This document shows, piece after piece, positions 52,962 through 62,255 of a stretch of DNA of 64,000 bases; positions within the stretch are counted from its first letter, which is position 1; every line of letters begins with the position of its first letter. This DNA is from Spirosoma sp. (lineage in GTDB: Bacteria > Bacteroidota > Bacteroidia > Cytophagales > Spirosomataceae). The stretch lies in contig NZ_JAPLET010000019.1 of assembly GCF_026391055.1 (NCBI RefSeq), positions 248,001 through 312,000 on the forward strand, written 5' to 3'. The notes under the pieces are model-generated. The model made no database searches and was not told where the DNA came from. It saw nothing but the letters and a program-made list of their open reading frames with translations. The position numbers and the translations under genes were made by a program.

Positions 52962-54290
52962 CTAATGCCTTTCTAATACCGCTTCTGGCTCTGTTACCTC
53001 CATCAAACCCTCCGCATTGACATCACTCAAGTGTACTGCTAAGGTTTCGTTAATTAATAAAGGATCGTATTTTGCCACTACCCGAACATAGTTTTCAGTA
53101 AAACCCTGCATCTTTCCATCAGCAATATCTTCTTCGAAGAGGACGGTTGCATTTCGGCCAACCTGAGCGTCATAAAAAGCCCGGCGTTTCTTGTCGGACA
53201 AAATGTGCAACATTTTTGATCGTTCCGCCCGTGTATGACCAGGTACAATTGGTTTAATGGTTAACGCTGTTGTATTTGGCCGTTCAGAGTAAGTGAACAC
53301 ATGCAGATACGAGATTGGTAATTCATTCAGAAACAAATACGTTTCCTTAAACTCAACATCTGTTTCGCCAGGGTGCCCAACAATAACATCGACGCCAATG
53401 CAGGCATGAGGCATCAATTCTTTTATTTTCTCAACCCGGTCTACGTACAATTCGCGCTTGTAGCGACGGCGCATCAGGCCCAGCACGCGGTTGCTGCCCG
53501 ATTGAAGCGGAATATGAAAATGCGGCACAAAACGCTTCGATTGGGCAACAAAGTCAATAATTTCGTCAGTCAGCAAGTTTGGTTCGATACTCGAAATACG
53601 AAACCGCTCGATGCCTTCAACCTCATCCAGTGCCTGAACAAGGTCGAAAAAGGTTTCCGTCCGCTGGCCGTTAATCAAGCCAAAATCACCTATGTTGACG
53701 CCGGTCAATACGATTTCTTTTACTCCTCTTTCGGCAATCTCATGGGCTGCCTGTACGACGTTGGCAATCGTATCGGATCGACTTTTACCTCTGGCTAAAG
53801 GAATCGTGCAGTAGGCGCAGGGGTAATCACAGCCATCCTGTACTTTCAGGAAGGTACGTGTGCGGTCGTTGAGTGAATAAGCCGCATGGTAATCGAGGGC
53901 CTCTTCGATGGGTGAATTAAACACCTGCGCCGGCTCGCCGGTGGGTACCTTCACAAAAGTCGGCATGAGTTCGTGCAGGCGGAATTTTTCAGCCGCGCCC
54001 AATACCGCATCGACACCCGGTATCTCCGAAATCTCTTTCGGTTTCAACTGGGCATAGCAACCCAAAATGGCTACGTAACCTTCTGGATTTATTTTCTGTG
54101 CTTCACGAACAATCTTCCGGCATTTTTTGTCGGCATTGTCCGTCACGGAACAGGTGTTGATGATGAAAACATCGGGTTGCTGATTGAATTCCACCCGTTC
54201 AAATCCCTGCTGTTCCATAAGACGGGCCAGAGTAGAGGTTTCGGAGAAATTCAGTTTGCAACCGAGTGTATAAAAAGCAACTTTTTTCAC
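52962..54290 (-). CDS. mtaB: tRNA N6-threonylcarbamoyladenosine(37) methylthiotransferase MtaB
   Basis: Radical-SAM enzyme that turns t6A37 of tRNA into ms2t6A. 442 aa from GTG 54290 ([20 protein letters not shown]). N-terminal UPF0004 domain with three cluster Cys ([34 protein letters not shown]), radical-SAM motif [20 protein letters not shown] (CxxxCxxC), and a C-terminal TRAM-like part ([20 protein letters not shown]). The MtaB class (rather than MiaB or RimO) is inferred from GCKLN and [10 protein letters not shown] -7 element lies about 18 nt before the GTG. Confidence 0.93.
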   Translation of the reverse strand: MKKVAFYTLGCKLNFSETSTLARLMEQQGFERVEFNQQPDVFIINTCSVTDNADKKCRKIVREAQKINPEGYVAILGCYAQLKPKEISEIPGVDAVLGAAEKFRLHELMPTFVKVPTGEPAQVFNSPIEEALDYHAAYSLNDRTRTFLKVQDGCDYPCAYCTIPLARGKSRSDTIANVVQAAHEIAERGVKEIVLTGVNIGDFGLINGQRTETFFDLVQALDEVEGIERFRISSIEPNLLTDEIIDFVAQSKRFVPHFHIPLQSGSNRVLGLMRRRYKRELYVDRVEKIKELMPHACIGVDVIVGHPGETDVEFKETYLFLNELPISYLHVFTYSERPNTTALTIKPIVPGHTRAERSKMLHILSDKKRRAFYDAQVGRNATVLFEEDIADGKMQGFTENYVRVVAKYDPLLINETLAVHLSDVNAEGLMEVTEPEAVLERH

Positions 54291-54308
54291 GGCAAATAAT
54301 GTATCCTG

Positions 54309-54316
54309 CAAAAGTA
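54309..54316 (-). promoter_or_regulatory. Candidate -7 element for mtaB
   Basis: TACTTTTG on the minus strand fits TAnnTTTG; the leader would be about 12 nt. No TTTG at the normal -33 distance. Confidence 0.4.
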
Positions 54317-54391
54317 CAAAAAAACGATGGGGTGGGTTCCGTTTTTCATGGTTCAGCCGGTAGTTTAAGCGATAACCCGGCTTTTTTAGGT

Positions 54392-55288
54392 ATGAGATAC
54401 CGTTTATTCATACTCCTGATTGGTAGTTTATTTATTGTAGTTCAGCATCGTCTTCAGGCACAGCAAAAACCGGTTAGCGAAACGGTTAGCTATGGGCCAG
54501 ACTCTCAGCGCCAAGCCGGTGTTCCAAAAGGTGTTGTAACGAAACACACCTGGAAAAGTAAGGTATTCCCGAATACCATCCGCGAGTATTATGTGTACGT
54601 TCCTGCTCAATATGACCCACAACGTCCGGCTGCACTGATGGTGTTTCAGGATGGTCATGCGTATATAAAAGAAGATGGAGATTTTCGAGTGCCTATTGTA
54701 TTTGACAATCTCATTCACCAGAAAGCCATGCCCGTTACGATTGGTTTGTTCATCAATCCCGGCCAGCATGGCGAAAAGCTACCAAAAGACCCTTTTCGAG
54801 CCGATAATCGAAGCTTCGAGTACGATACGGTGACAAACCAATATGACAGACTGCTTGTCGAAGAGCTTATTCCCGAAATCAGTAAGACTTACAAACTGGC
54901 CGATTCACCTGCCATGCGGGCCATTTGTGGTCTTTCATCGGGCGGCATCTGTGCCTTTACCGCTGCCTGGCAACGACCTGACTACTTTCAGAAGGTGTTA
55001 AGCCACATTGGAAGTTTTACCAATATCAAAGGAGGATATGTCTACCCATCGCTAATCCGGAAATCCCCCAAACGACCGATAAAAGTCTTTTTACAAGATG
55101 GAAACAACGATCTGGATAACCAGCATGGTAATTGGTGGCTGAGTAATCTGCAAATGGAAGCGGCTCTTAAATTTAGTGGCTATGATTACAAATTTGTGGG
55201 CGGGACCGGTGGACATACGGGTAAGCATGGCGGCTCAATTCTTCCGGAATCCTTGCGCTGGTTATGGGCTGATGTTGCTGGCAAATGA
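54392..55288 (+). CDS. Secreted esterase-like alpha/beta hydrolase
   Basis: 298 aa from ATG 54392 ([20 protein letters not shown], then LQAQ signal end). PF00756 fold: [40 protein letters not shown], nucleophile Ser in [20 protein letters not shown] (GLSSGG), Asp in [18 protein letters not shown], and His in [20 protein letters not shown]. The frame is open to 54266, overlapping mtaB, and that part is rejected. Fourth hydrolase of this fold in the window. Confidence 0.88.
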   Translation: MRYRLFILLIGSLFIVVQHRLQAQQKPVSETVSYGPDSQRQAGVPKGVVTKHTWKSKVFPNTIREYYVYVPAQYDPQRPAALMVFQDGHAYIKEDGDFRVPIVFDNLIHQKAMPVTIGLFINPGQHGEKLPKDPFRADNRSFEYDTVTNQYDRLLVEELIPEISKTYKLADSPAMRAICGLSSGGICAFTAAWQRPDYFQKVLSHIGSFTNIKGGYVYPSLIRKSPKRPIKVFLQDGNNDLDNQHGNWWLSNLQMEAALKFSGYDYKFVGGTGGHTGKHGGSILPESLRWLWADVAGK

Positions 55289-55302
55289 TCGTGTAGACGC
55301 TG

Positions 55303-55318
55303 TAGCTTTGTATTTTTG
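55303..55318 (+). promoter_or_regulatory. Tandem -7-like elements directly before rsmE
   Basis: TAGCTTTG and TATTTTTG lie back to back; the second ends 8 nt before the rsmE ATG, which would give a transcript starting at or next to the start codon. No matching -33 TTTG found. Confidence 0.4.
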
Positions 55319-55326
55319 TTGAACCT

Positions 55327-56046
55327 ATGCATCTATTCTATCAACCAGAGATCATTGCCGGAGAAGCTACTCAACATTTAACGGAAGATGATTCCCGCCA
55401 TGCCATCAAAACATTACGGTTGCGGGCTGGCGACGCGATTACCGTTACGGATGGACACGGAAACCAGTATGCCGCCGTTATTCATGAAACGGATCTTCGC
55501 CGGTGCGCCTTTCGCATAAAAGCTGTACAGACGACGCCACCCCGACCTTTCTCGATCAGGATTTGCGTGGCCCCCACCAAAAACCTGGATCGGATCGAGT
55601 GGTTCGTTGAAAAAGCGGTAGAAGTGGGTATCGAGCAGATCAGTTTCTTTTTCGGTCAACATTCCGAGCGACGGGTGTTGAAATTGGAACGCATAGAAAA
55701 GATCGCGATTGCTGCTATGAAGCAGTCATTACAATCTTTTTTGCCTAAATTAGACGATGCGGTTCCATTTGGCGAAATGCTGAAAACCATAGGGGATGAG
55801 CAACGGTTTATTGCTCACTTGCCAGCTAACCAGCCCTCTGTCAATTTGGCGAAACAAGCGACCGAAGCCGGGCAGTATGTTGTTCTAATTGGGCCGGAAG
55901 GTGATTTTTCTGAAAAGGAAATACAGCAGGCCATTGCGGCCGGTTTCCAGATGGCATCCCTGGGTCCTAACCGGCTACGGACCGAAACAGCTGCGCTTAC
56001 AGCCTGCCAGATATTGAATTTTATCAATCAGTCACCTATGGGTTAA
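55327..56046 (+). CDS. rsmE: 16S rRNA (uracil-1498-N3)-methyltransferase
   Basis: Methylates U1498 in 16S rRNA helix 44 using SAM. 239 aa, normal size. N-terminal PUA-like part (HLFYQPEIIAGEATQHLTED, HAIKTLRLRAGDAITVTDGH) and C-terminal SPOUT trefoil-knot domain: ICVAPTKNLDRIEWFVEKAV, ERRVLKLERIEKIAIAAMKQ, LIGPEGDFSEKEI and SLGPNRLRTETAA, the SAM-binding loops. Only 61 bp before the exported DUF4159 gene, so possibly co-transcribed. Confidence 0.96.
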   Translation: MHLFYQPEIIAGEATQHLTEDDSRHAIKTLRLRAGDAITVTDGHGNQYAAVIHETDLRRCAFRIKAVQTTPPRPFSIRICVAPTKNLDRIEWFVEKAVEVGIEQISFFFGQHSERRVLKLERIEKIAIAAMKQSLQSFLPKLDDAVPFGEMLKTIGDEQRFIAHLPANQPSVNLAKQATEAGQYVVLIGPEGDFSEKEIQQAIAAGFQMASLGPNRLRTETAALTACQILNFINQSPMG

Positions 56047-56107
56047 GCTTTTAGTTGGCCCGTTTGTTGAGTAACTAATTACCAGCATCAGTTTGGTCGG
56101 AAAAGCA

Positions 56108-56767
56108 ATGAAAAAACTACTTATCGTTTTCGTTCTTCTACATTCTTCAGTGATCATCGCGAATGCGCAATACGCCTATAAAATTGCTAAACTAAAATAT
56201 AATGGGGGGGGGGACTGGTACGCGAACAAAACTTCGCTGCCCAACCTGATCAAGTTCGCAAATGCTAACCTGCGCATGAATATATTCCCGGAAGAGGATA
56301 TTGTTGAACCGGGCAGCCCTGATATTTTTGGATACCCTTTTGTACACATGACGGGTCACGGAAACGTCACCTTCAGCGATGCCGATGTACAGAACCTACG
56401 ACGCTACTTGATGTCGGGTGGTTTTTTACACATTGATGATAACTACGGGCTGGATAAATTTATCCGACGTGAAATGAAGAAGGTATTTCCTGAGCTTAAC
56501 TTCATCGAACTGCCGTTCAATCACCCTGTTTATCAGCAAAAATTTAAGTTTGCCAGCGGTTTACCTAAGGTACATGAACATGATGCCAAGGCTCCCCAGG
56601 GGTTCGGCCTCATCTACCAGGGCCGGTTGGTTTGTTTTTACAGTTATGAGTGCGATTTGGGGAATGGCTGGGAGGATCAGAGTGTCTATAATGACCCTGA
56701 ACCGGTACGGCAGCAGGCACTTCGCATGGGTGCTAACCTGTTGCAATACGCAACAACCACAAATTAA
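56108..56767 (+). CDS. DUF4159 family protein, exported form, with a G10 tract
   Basis: 219 aa. Signal peptide (MKKLLIVFVLLHSSVIIANA), then the DUF4159 domain: KIAKLKYNGGGDWYANKTSL, FVHMTGHGNVTFSDADVQNL, YLMSGGFLHIDDNYGLDKFI, HPVYQQKFKF, GRLVCFYSYECDLGNGWED. The conserved GGGDW is encoded by a run of ten G (56204-56213), a slippage-prone tract early in the mature protein. Unlike the paralogue at 32.3 kb it is exported and not next to MoxR genes. Confidence 0.85.
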   Translation: MKKLLIVFVLLHSSVIIANAQYAYKIAKLKYNGGGDWYANKTSLPNLIKFANANLRMNIFPEEDIVEPGSPDIFGYPFVHMTGHGNVTFSDADVQNLRRYLMSGGFLHIDDNYGLDKFIRREMKKVFPELNFIELPFNHPVYQQKFKFASGLPKVHEHDAKAPQGFGLIYQGRLVCFYSYECDLGNGWEDQSVYNDPEPVRQQALRMGANLLQYATTTN

Positions 56768-56872
56768 TTAAAGTATTATTGCTGGAAGACAGGCCAAAAC
56801 GCTCTAAATTTCGTTAGTTTTGTAGGAGTATTCCCATGTTATCAGTAAACTTCACCTTTTAATAATATTACT

Positions 56873-57688
56873 GTGATTGTACTGGCCGCGTTCATTGGGC
56901 ATTGGTATTTGTCCCTGTTCTGCCAAACCTTTTTCCTGCATCGTTATTCCGCTCATAAAATGTTCTCGATGAGCAAATTTTGGGAGCGGTTTTTCTATGC
57001 ACTTACCTATGTTTCGCAGGGTTCGTCGTATCTGAGTCCACGGGCTTATGCCGTGCTCCACCGGATGCACCATGCCTTCAGTGACACCGAGAAAGACCCG
57101 CACTCTCCGCACCATACGAAGAACATCTTCACGATGATGTGGAAGACAAAAGATATTTATAATGCCGTGCTTCACCGCAAGCAGCCTGTAGAGCGGCAGT
57201 TTGACCGAAACTATCCCGAGTGGAGATTTATTGAAAAAGTGGGCGATTCGTGGGTGTCACGCGCTGGCTGGGCTGTACTATATAGCGTCTTTTACATTTT
57301 CGCCTTTATCTATCTGGATATGCACTGGGCGTTCTTTTTCCTGTTACCTGTTCACTTCGTAATGGGACCTGTACATGGAGCCATCATCAACTGGAGCGGT
57401 CATAAGTATGGTTACTCAAACTTCGACAATCAGGATCAATCGAAAAACTCGCTTATTCTGGACGTAGTAATGATGGGTGAATTGTTCCAGAACAACCACC
57501 ACAAGCGGCCTAACGCAGCTAATTTTGGAGCCAAATGGTTCGAATTCGATCCTACCTTCCCCGTGATTGGCCTGTTGCATAAACTGCATATCGTTCGTTT
57601 AAGACCTTCTGCCGAAGCTAAAAAAGCGCAGTATGAGGTGGGCCACGATCGTCGTGTTGAAGAGTTGCAGAAAGAAGTAGAAGCTTAA
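56873..57688 (+). CDS. Acyl-CoA/fatty-acid desaturase
   Basis: Membrane di-iron enzyme that introduces a double bond into acyl chains. 271 aa. Three histidine boxes: FLHRYSAHKMF (HxxxxH), VLHRMHHAFSD (HxxHH) and FQNNHHKRPNAANF. TM segments at about 1-20 and a pair at about 140-175. Start GTG 56873; a -7-like TAGTTTTG sits at 56815-56822. Short for the family, lacking an extended N-terminus, and close to Bacteroidota delta-9-type proteins. It would adjust membrane fluidity. Confidence 0.9.
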   Translation: MIVLAAFIGHWYLSLFCQTFFLHRYSAHKMFSMSKFWERFFYALTYVSQGSSYLSPRAYAVLHRMHHAFSDTEKDPHSPHHTKNIFTMMWKTKDIYNAVLHRKQPVERQFDRNYPEWRFIEKVGDSWVSRAGWAVLYSVFYIFAFIYLDMHWAFFFLLPVHFVMGPVHGAIINWSGHKYGYSNFDNQDQSKNSLILDVVMMGELFQNNHHKRPNAANFGAKWFEFDPTFPVIGLLHKLHIVRLRPSAEAKKAQYEVGHDRRVEELQKEVEA

Positions 57689-57714
57689 GGCTAAAACGAT
57701 AGTTCTGATTTATA

Positions 57715-57748
57715 AAAAAAGCTCCGGCCATTAAGTCGGAGCTTTTTT
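57715..57748. terminator. Terminator after the desaturase gene
   Basis: AAAAAAGCTCCG (57715-57726) and complement (57737-57748), loop of 10 nt. T runs on both strands; it lies between convergent genes and can serve both. Confidence 0.88.
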
Positions 57749-57780
57749 GTAGTATTAAGGGTAGTAATTTATATACAGTA

Positions 57781-58308
57781 CTACAGCAAATGTTTGGCGA
57801 TATCGTGCCAGGTTTTTACCCGCTTGAATTCGGTGTCTTCGCGGTTGTGCAGTGCATCGAAGAGCAATCCTTCGCCCTGAAACGTTTTGAGATTTCGGGG
57901 TAGGTCATCAATCAGATAGTCGGTATTTAATACACTTTTATCCCCCAGAAAAATGTAGTTATGCCAGGAAATGTCCGGAAAATGCTCCTGTAGCCAATCC
58001 CACTTCTCTCGTAACGAGTTTGGGAATTCTTGGGCGGCCGAGGCTACAAACACGTCATATTTTTGCATTAACTGAGCAATCACTTCTTTTGCGCCTTCCA
58101 TAACCGGAATGTCCCGGAAAAAACCTGGCTCGTAGACTCGCTCCGATATGGCTTTGTACTCATGCTCGTCAAATAACTCATGGAACGACTTTTCCTTTAG
58201 TTCCTCAAGGGTGTAGCGAGGCACTTCGCCTTCAAGGTACAGTTTAATGAACTTGGCGTGAGTGTCGGCCATCACATCATCCATGTCAATCGCAATTCGT
58301 TTTTTCAT
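57781..58308 (-). CDS. 5'(3')-deoxyribonucleotidase-like HAD phosphatase
   Basis: 175 aa, cytoplasmic. HAD motif I IAIDMDDVMADTHAKF (DxDD), motif II-like FVASAAQEFPNS, motif III/IV region WHNYIFLGDKSVLNTDYLID ending in DD. NT5C family: dephosphorylates deoxyribonucleoside monophosphates. The insert CELKEKSFHELF-like cap (LEELKEKSFHELFDEHEYKA) fits. A long palindromic intergenic region (58345-58447) lies upstream. Confidence 0.88.
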   Translation of the reverse strand: MKKRIAIDMDDVMADTHAKFIKLYLEGEVPRYTLEELKEKSFHELFDEHEYKAISERVYEPGFFRDIPVMEGAKEVIAQLMQKYDVFVASAAQEFPNSLREKWDWLQEHFPDISWHNYIFLGDKSVLNTDYLIDDLPRNLKTFQGEGLLFDALHNREDTEFKRVKTWHDIAKHLL

Positions 58309-58344
58309 ACTGTCAGGTCGGACGGGCGTTCCCGCCGGGATTTT

Positions 58345-58447
58345 AACCAGATTCTAAAAATTTAACAAGATTACTACAACGACAGCGGAGCTGTCAAAAT
58401 CATAAGTAATCTCATTTAATCCTTCAAATCTTGATAAAAACTTGGTC
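58345..58447. repeat. Degenerate palindrome between the nucleotidase and E2 genes
   Basis: Centre GACAGC GGA GCTGTC (58381-58395), then AGATTACT in both arms (inverted) and ACCAG/CTGGT-like ends. Arms are imperfect with gaps, about 40-50 nt each. It looks like an old dispersed palindrome; no second copy in the window. Confidence 0.55.
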
Positions 58448-59948
58448 AGAGTTTAAGGTTTACATCAAATTTCTCTAAATAATCTGCCACTCGACGAACG
58501 AACTGACCGCCCAGCGAGCCATCGACTACGCGGTGGTCGTAGGAGTGAGACAGGAACATCAACTGTCGTATTCCGATAAAATCGCCTGCGGCCGTTTCAA
58601 TAACAGCGGGTTTCTTCACGATGGCACCAAAAGCCATAATGGCTACCTGCGGTTGCAGAATGATGGGTGTACCCATCAGGTTGCCAAATGTGCCGATATT
58701 AGAAATCGTGTAGGTACCACCCGCTAGGTCGTCGGCTGTCAGTTTGTTTTCACGAGCCCGTTTAGTCAGGTCATTGACTTTTTTGGTTAAACCGACAAGG
58801 TTATATTGATCGGCATTATGAATAACCGGCACTATAAGATTGCCACTCGGCAAGGCAACCGCCATACCAATATTTATCGACTTTTTTACCAGAATGTTAT
58901 CACCTTCAACAGACACGTTGATCATCGGGAAGTCTTTGATTGCCTTCGCGATGGCGTCCACCAGAATTGGGGTATACGTCAGGTTCTCACCGGTTTGCTG
59001 CTTGAACTGATCCTTCATGCGAGTACGCCACTGCACAATGGGCGTCAGATCTGCTTCAACGAATGAACTGACGTGTGGTGAAATCTGCTTCGATTCTACC
59101 ATCCGTTGGGCAATCATTTTCCGCATCCGGTCCATTTGAATAATGTCGGCCTGTCCGTTTACGGAACCGTTTGACTGACTATCTGGCTGTTTCGGCGTAG
59201 CTGGTGAACCCGCAGCGTGAGGTAGCTGGGCTTGAAAAATGGCGGATGAAACGGTATGTTCGGATTGCTGACCTTTACCCGAAGGTGAAGGTGCCCGGCC
59301 CTCAGCGCGGTCGATAACGTAGGCTAGTATATCTTTCTTGGTGACCCGATTTTCGGCACCCGATCCCGGAATACGGTCGAGTTCATCGCGCGAAACGTTT
59401 TCTTCCTTAGCGATATTCAGCACTAGGGGAGAGTAGAAACGGTCGTTGAAAATGGGCGTGTCACCTGCTAACGTTTTGGCTGATGTGGCTACGGCCTTCT
59501 CCATAGGAGCGGAGCGGCTGCTCAGGGCGGCAATGCTCGTTTCCAGTTCATAGGCAGCCGTAGTGATTTCCGGCTCAGGCATCAGATCGGGCTGAGGAAC
59601 TGGCACGTTGGCAACATCACCCACGCCTATAGGTGTCTGGTCAGCACTAACTGGCGACGACTCATCCGGTGCCGATTGTTTTGAGATAGTCTCGGGTTCG
59701 ACAGCAGCGTCCGTTTCAATGCGGGCTATGGATGCACCCACCGCAACGACATCACCCTCTTTAACCAGAATTTCCTTCAAAATGCCGCTATTCGAGGCTG
59801 GTACTTCCGTATCTACTTTATCGGTGGCTACTTCCAGTACGGATTCATCAGCCTCAATACGGTCGCCCGGCTGCTTGAGCCAGGCAATAACCGTACATTC
59901 CATTATACTTTCGCCCATTTTGGGCATAACCATGTCGATGAGAGCCAT
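58446..59948 (-). CDS. 2-oxoacid dehydrogenase E2 (dihydrolipoamide acyltransferase)
   Basis: 500 aa core subunit of a pyruvate- or branched-chain-type 2-oxoacid dehydrogenase. N-terminal lipoyl domain (about 1-80) with the lipoylated Lys in VLEVATDKVDTEVPASNSGI; a long Pro/Ala/Glu linker; an E1/E3-binding domain (about 168-205: FYSPLVLNIAKEENVSRDEL, GSGAENRVTKKDIL); and a catalytic acyltransferase domain (about 270-500) ending in LSHSYDHRVVDGSLGGQFVR with the catalytic HRVVDG. E1 and E3 are not nearby. The exact substrate (pyruvate or branched-chain) is not clear. Confidence 0.93.
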   Translation of the reverse strand: MALIDMVMPKMGESIMECTVIAWLKQPGDRIEADESVLEVATDKVDTEVPASNSGILKEILVKEGDVVAVGASIARIETDAAVEPETISKQSAPDESSPVSADQTPIGVGDVANVPVPQPDLMPEPEITTAAYELETSIAALSSRSAPMEKAVATSAKTLAGDTPIFNDRFYSPLVLNIAKEENVSRDELDRIPGSGAENRVTKKDILAYVIDRAEGRAPSPSGKGQQSEHTVSSAIFQAQLPHAAGSPATPKQPDSQSNGSVNGQADIIQMDRMRKMIAQRMVESKQISPHVSSFVEADLTPIVQWRTRMKDQFKQQTGENLTYTPILVDAIAKAIKDFPMINVSVEGDNILVKKSINIGMAVALPSGNLIVPVIHNADQYNLVGLTKKVNDLTKRARENKLTADDLAGGTYTISNIGTFGNLMGTPIILQPQVAIMAFGAIVKKPAVIETAAGDFIGIRQLMFLSHSYDHRVVDGSLGGQFVRRVADYLEKFDVNLKL

Positions 59949-59963
59949 GTTTTTTAAGGAGTG

Positions 59964-60044
59964 AGGAGTTAGGATCGAGGAGTGAGGAGGACTGACGCGT
60001 TATTTGCTGGCATCAGCCCTCCTTACTCCTCGATCCTAACTCCT
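59964..60044. repeat. Heptamer-built palindrome, copy B
   Basis: Arms of 31-32 bp (59964-59995 and 60013-60044) complementary with two mismatches; the arm is made of 7-bp units such as GGAGTTA GGATCGA GGAGTGA. Same core as copy A (CTGACGCG...CTGGCATCAG). The right arm contains part of the cinA stop codon and the left arm lies 16 bp from the E2 start codon. Confidence 0.85.
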
Positions 60045-61299
60045 AATACTGATTCAATATTTCTTCCCGCAGCATATTCAATACATACATTGTTGTTAGC
60101 TGAATATTCTGGTCGCGGTACTGACCTAGCTTTAGGAGTCTGGTAATGGTGCGCTGTTGGGTTGAGCAGGCAATCCAGATCGTACCCACGGGTTTATCGG
60201 GTGTACCGCCATCCGGACCGGCTATGCCGCTGGTCGCTATGCCCACGGAGGTGCCAAGAGCCTCACGAACGCCTTCGGCCATTTGACGGATGGTTTCTTC
60301 GCTCACGGCCCCATAAGCTTCTAGTGTTTCTGGCAGCACGCCCAACTGATTTACCTTTACGCTGTTGCTATAGCTAACAACACTGCCCCAAAAATAAGCA
60401 GAGGAACCCGGTACTTTCGTTATTTGTGCAGAAACATAACCACCTGTACAACTCTCGGCTATGCCCAGGGTTAATTGCTTTTCGATCAGAAGTTTGCCAA
60501 CAACGGTTTCAATTTCGTCATTATCGAAGCCATAAACGTTTTTCTCAATCAGAGGCATCACCTTCGCTATTTGTTCGGCCAGTTGGCTATCAAGCAAGGA
60601 ATTGTCGCTGCCTGTTGCGGTCAGTCTTAATTTTACGCCCCCAAAGCTGGGCAGATAAGCCAGTTTAATGTGTTCGGGCAGCGCATCCTCCCAGGCTTCA
60701 ATTCGTTCGGCCAGAAACGATTCGCCAATACCGACCGTCCTGATCATCTTATGCTTGATGATTGGGGCTTGAAAATGAGCGGTCAGCTTTGGCAGGATTC
60801 GATTAGCCATAAGGTGCTTCATTTCAAACGGGACACCGGGTAGCGATACATATACCCGATCCTGGTGCTCAAACCACATACCGGGCGCTGTTCCCCAATC
60901 GTTCTGAATATACACAGCGTTGGCCGGAAGATCGGCCTGCCCGCGGTTGAGGTCGGTCATTGCCCGGCCCCGTTTCTCGAAAAAGCTGGTTACCAGCGCC
61001 AGCGCTGTTTCATTCCGAACCATCCCAACGCCGAAATAGGTACAGAGCGTCTTCTTGGTAATGTCGTCCTTGGTAGGCCCTAGTCCACCCGTGATGATGA
61101 TGACGTCAGCACGCTCGTGTGCTTCGGCAAGAACTTGTAAAATAGCTTCTGTCTGGTCGCCTACTGACGATTTGCGAACCACGCGGACCCCAATATTCGT
61201 TAACTCGGTTCCGATCCAGGCGGTATTCGTGTCGGTGATTTGTCCAAATAATATTTCGTCGCCAATGGTGATTACTTCGGCGCGGACGGTGTTGATCAT
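60043..61299 (-). CDS. cinA: CinA family protein (nicotinamide-nucleotide amidase)
   Basis: 418 aa two-domain CinA. The N-terminal MoCF/COG1058 domain (about 1-170: VITIGDEILFGQITDTNTAW, IITGGLGPTKDDITKKTLCT) hydrolyses pyridine nucleotides such as ADP-ribose. The C-terminal PncC-type amidase (about 260-415: LGIAESCTGGYVSAQITKVP, SVVSYSNSVKVNQLGV, GIATSGIAGPDGGTPDKPVG) deamidates nicotinamide mononucleotide. Roles in NAD recycling. The stop codon lies inside the palindrome. Confidence 0.95.
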   Translation of the reverse strand: MINTVRAEVITIGDEILFGQITDTNTAWIGTELTNIGVRVVRKSSVGDQTEAILQVLAEAHERADVIIITGGLGPTKDDITKKTLCTYFGVGMVRNETALALVTSFFEKRGRAMTDLNRGQADLPANAVYIQNDWGTAPGMWFEHQDRVYVSLPGVPFEMKHLMANRILPKLTAHFQAPIIKHKMIRTVGIGESFLAERIEAWEDALPEHIKLAYLPSFGGVKLRLTATGSDNSLLDSQLAEQIAKVMPLIEKNVYGFDNDEIETVVGKLLIEKQLTLGIAESCTGGYVSAQITKVPGSSAYFWGSVVSYSNSVKVNQLGVLPETLEAYGAVSEETIRQMAEGVREALGTSVGIATSGIAGPDGGTPDKPVGTIWIACSTQQRTITRLLKLGQYRDQNIQLTTMYVLNMLREEILNQY

Positions 61300-61417
61300 T
61301 TTAACTGAGTAATAAGAAAAGAAGAAATAAAGAAAGTGTGACGTTTTACCAATCGGGTTGTCAACAAATCACCGAAAAATTATCAATAGCCACTTTACTT
61401 TATCCATTCGGTGCTGT

Positions 61418-61425
61418 CAAAAGTA
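61418..61425 (-). promoter_or_regulatory. Candidate -7 element for cinA
   Basis: TACTTTTG on the minus strand fits TAnnTTTG, about 120 nt before the cinA ATG. No -33 partner seen, so weak. Confidence 0.3.
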
Positions 61426-61485
61426 CGAAAAAACGATTTAGGCCCATTGACCGTTATAAAATGGCAACCTGATTAATTCAATTCT

Positions 61486-62250
61486 ATGATGAAGAAAAAA
61501 GTTTTCACAGCCGCCTTTCTTGCTCTGGTAAGCAGCCAGGTCGTTTTTGGACAGGACACAACTAAACAACAATCGTCGGGTGGCGGCATTTTTGGTAAAG
61601 TGCTAAAGGCAGTAACCACGGCCACTTCGGGTACAGGGGGCGGTTTGACAAGCAGTGATATAGCTTCTGGTCTGAAGGAAGCCTTGCAGGTTGGTATCAG
61701 TAAAGGATCTGATCAGGCGTCGGCTGTGAATGGGTATTTCAAAAATCCCCTGCTGAAGATCGCTTTTCCGCCCGAAGCGCAGAAAGTTGCCTCAACGCTG
61801 CGGCAAATAGGACTCAGTAAGCAGGTTGACCAGTTTGAACTATCGCTCAACCGGGCCGCCGAAGATGCCGCTAAAAAGGCTAAGCCGGTATTCATAAAAG
61901 CCATTACATCCATGAGCATTCAGGATGCGGTGGGCATTCTGCGGGGTCAGAACGATGCCGCAACGCAGTATTTACGCCGTACTTCGGGACAGCAACTGGT
62001 TACAGAGTTTACACCCATAATCGATAGTACCCTGAGGAAAAATAACGCGACCAAGTACTATGCCGATTTGGTAAACACCTATAACAAGGTGCCCTTTGTG
62101 CAGAAAGTAAACCCCAATCTAACCCAATACGCTACTAATAAAGCCGTTGATGGGTTGTTTATTCTGGTTGCTCAGGAGGAACAGAAAATTCGTGAAAACC
62201 CGGCCGCACGGGTCACCGACCTGTTGAAGAAAGTATTCAGTAAGCAGTAA
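61486..62250 (+). CDS. DUF4197 family secreted protein
   Basis: 254 aa. Signal peptide (MMKKKVFTAAFLALVSSQVV, then FGQ). A Gly-rich stretch, then the DUF4197 domain: LTSSDIASGLKEALQVGISK, GYFKNPLLKIAFPPEAQKVA, QFELSLNRAAEDAAKKAKPV, ITSMSIQDAVGILRGQNDAA, FTPIIDSTLRKNNATKYYAD, YATNKAVDGLFILVAQEEQK. A helical periplasmic family of unknown function, found widely in proteobacteria and Bacteroidota. Followed by a 29-bp perfect hairpin. Confidence 0.92.
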   Translation: MMKKKVFTAAFLALVSSQVVFGQDTTKQQSSGGGIFGKVLKAVTTATSGTGGGLTSSDIASGLKEALQVGISKGSDQASAVNGYFKNPLLKIAFPPEAQKVASTLRQIGLSKQVDQFELSLNRAAEDAAKKAKPVFIKAITSMSIQDAVGILRGQNDAATQYLRRTSGQQLVTEFTPIIDSTLRKNNATKYYADLVNTYNKVPFVQKVNPNLTQYATNKAVDGLFILVAQEEQKIRENPAARVTDLLKKVFSKQ

Positions 62251-62255
62251 TAAAT

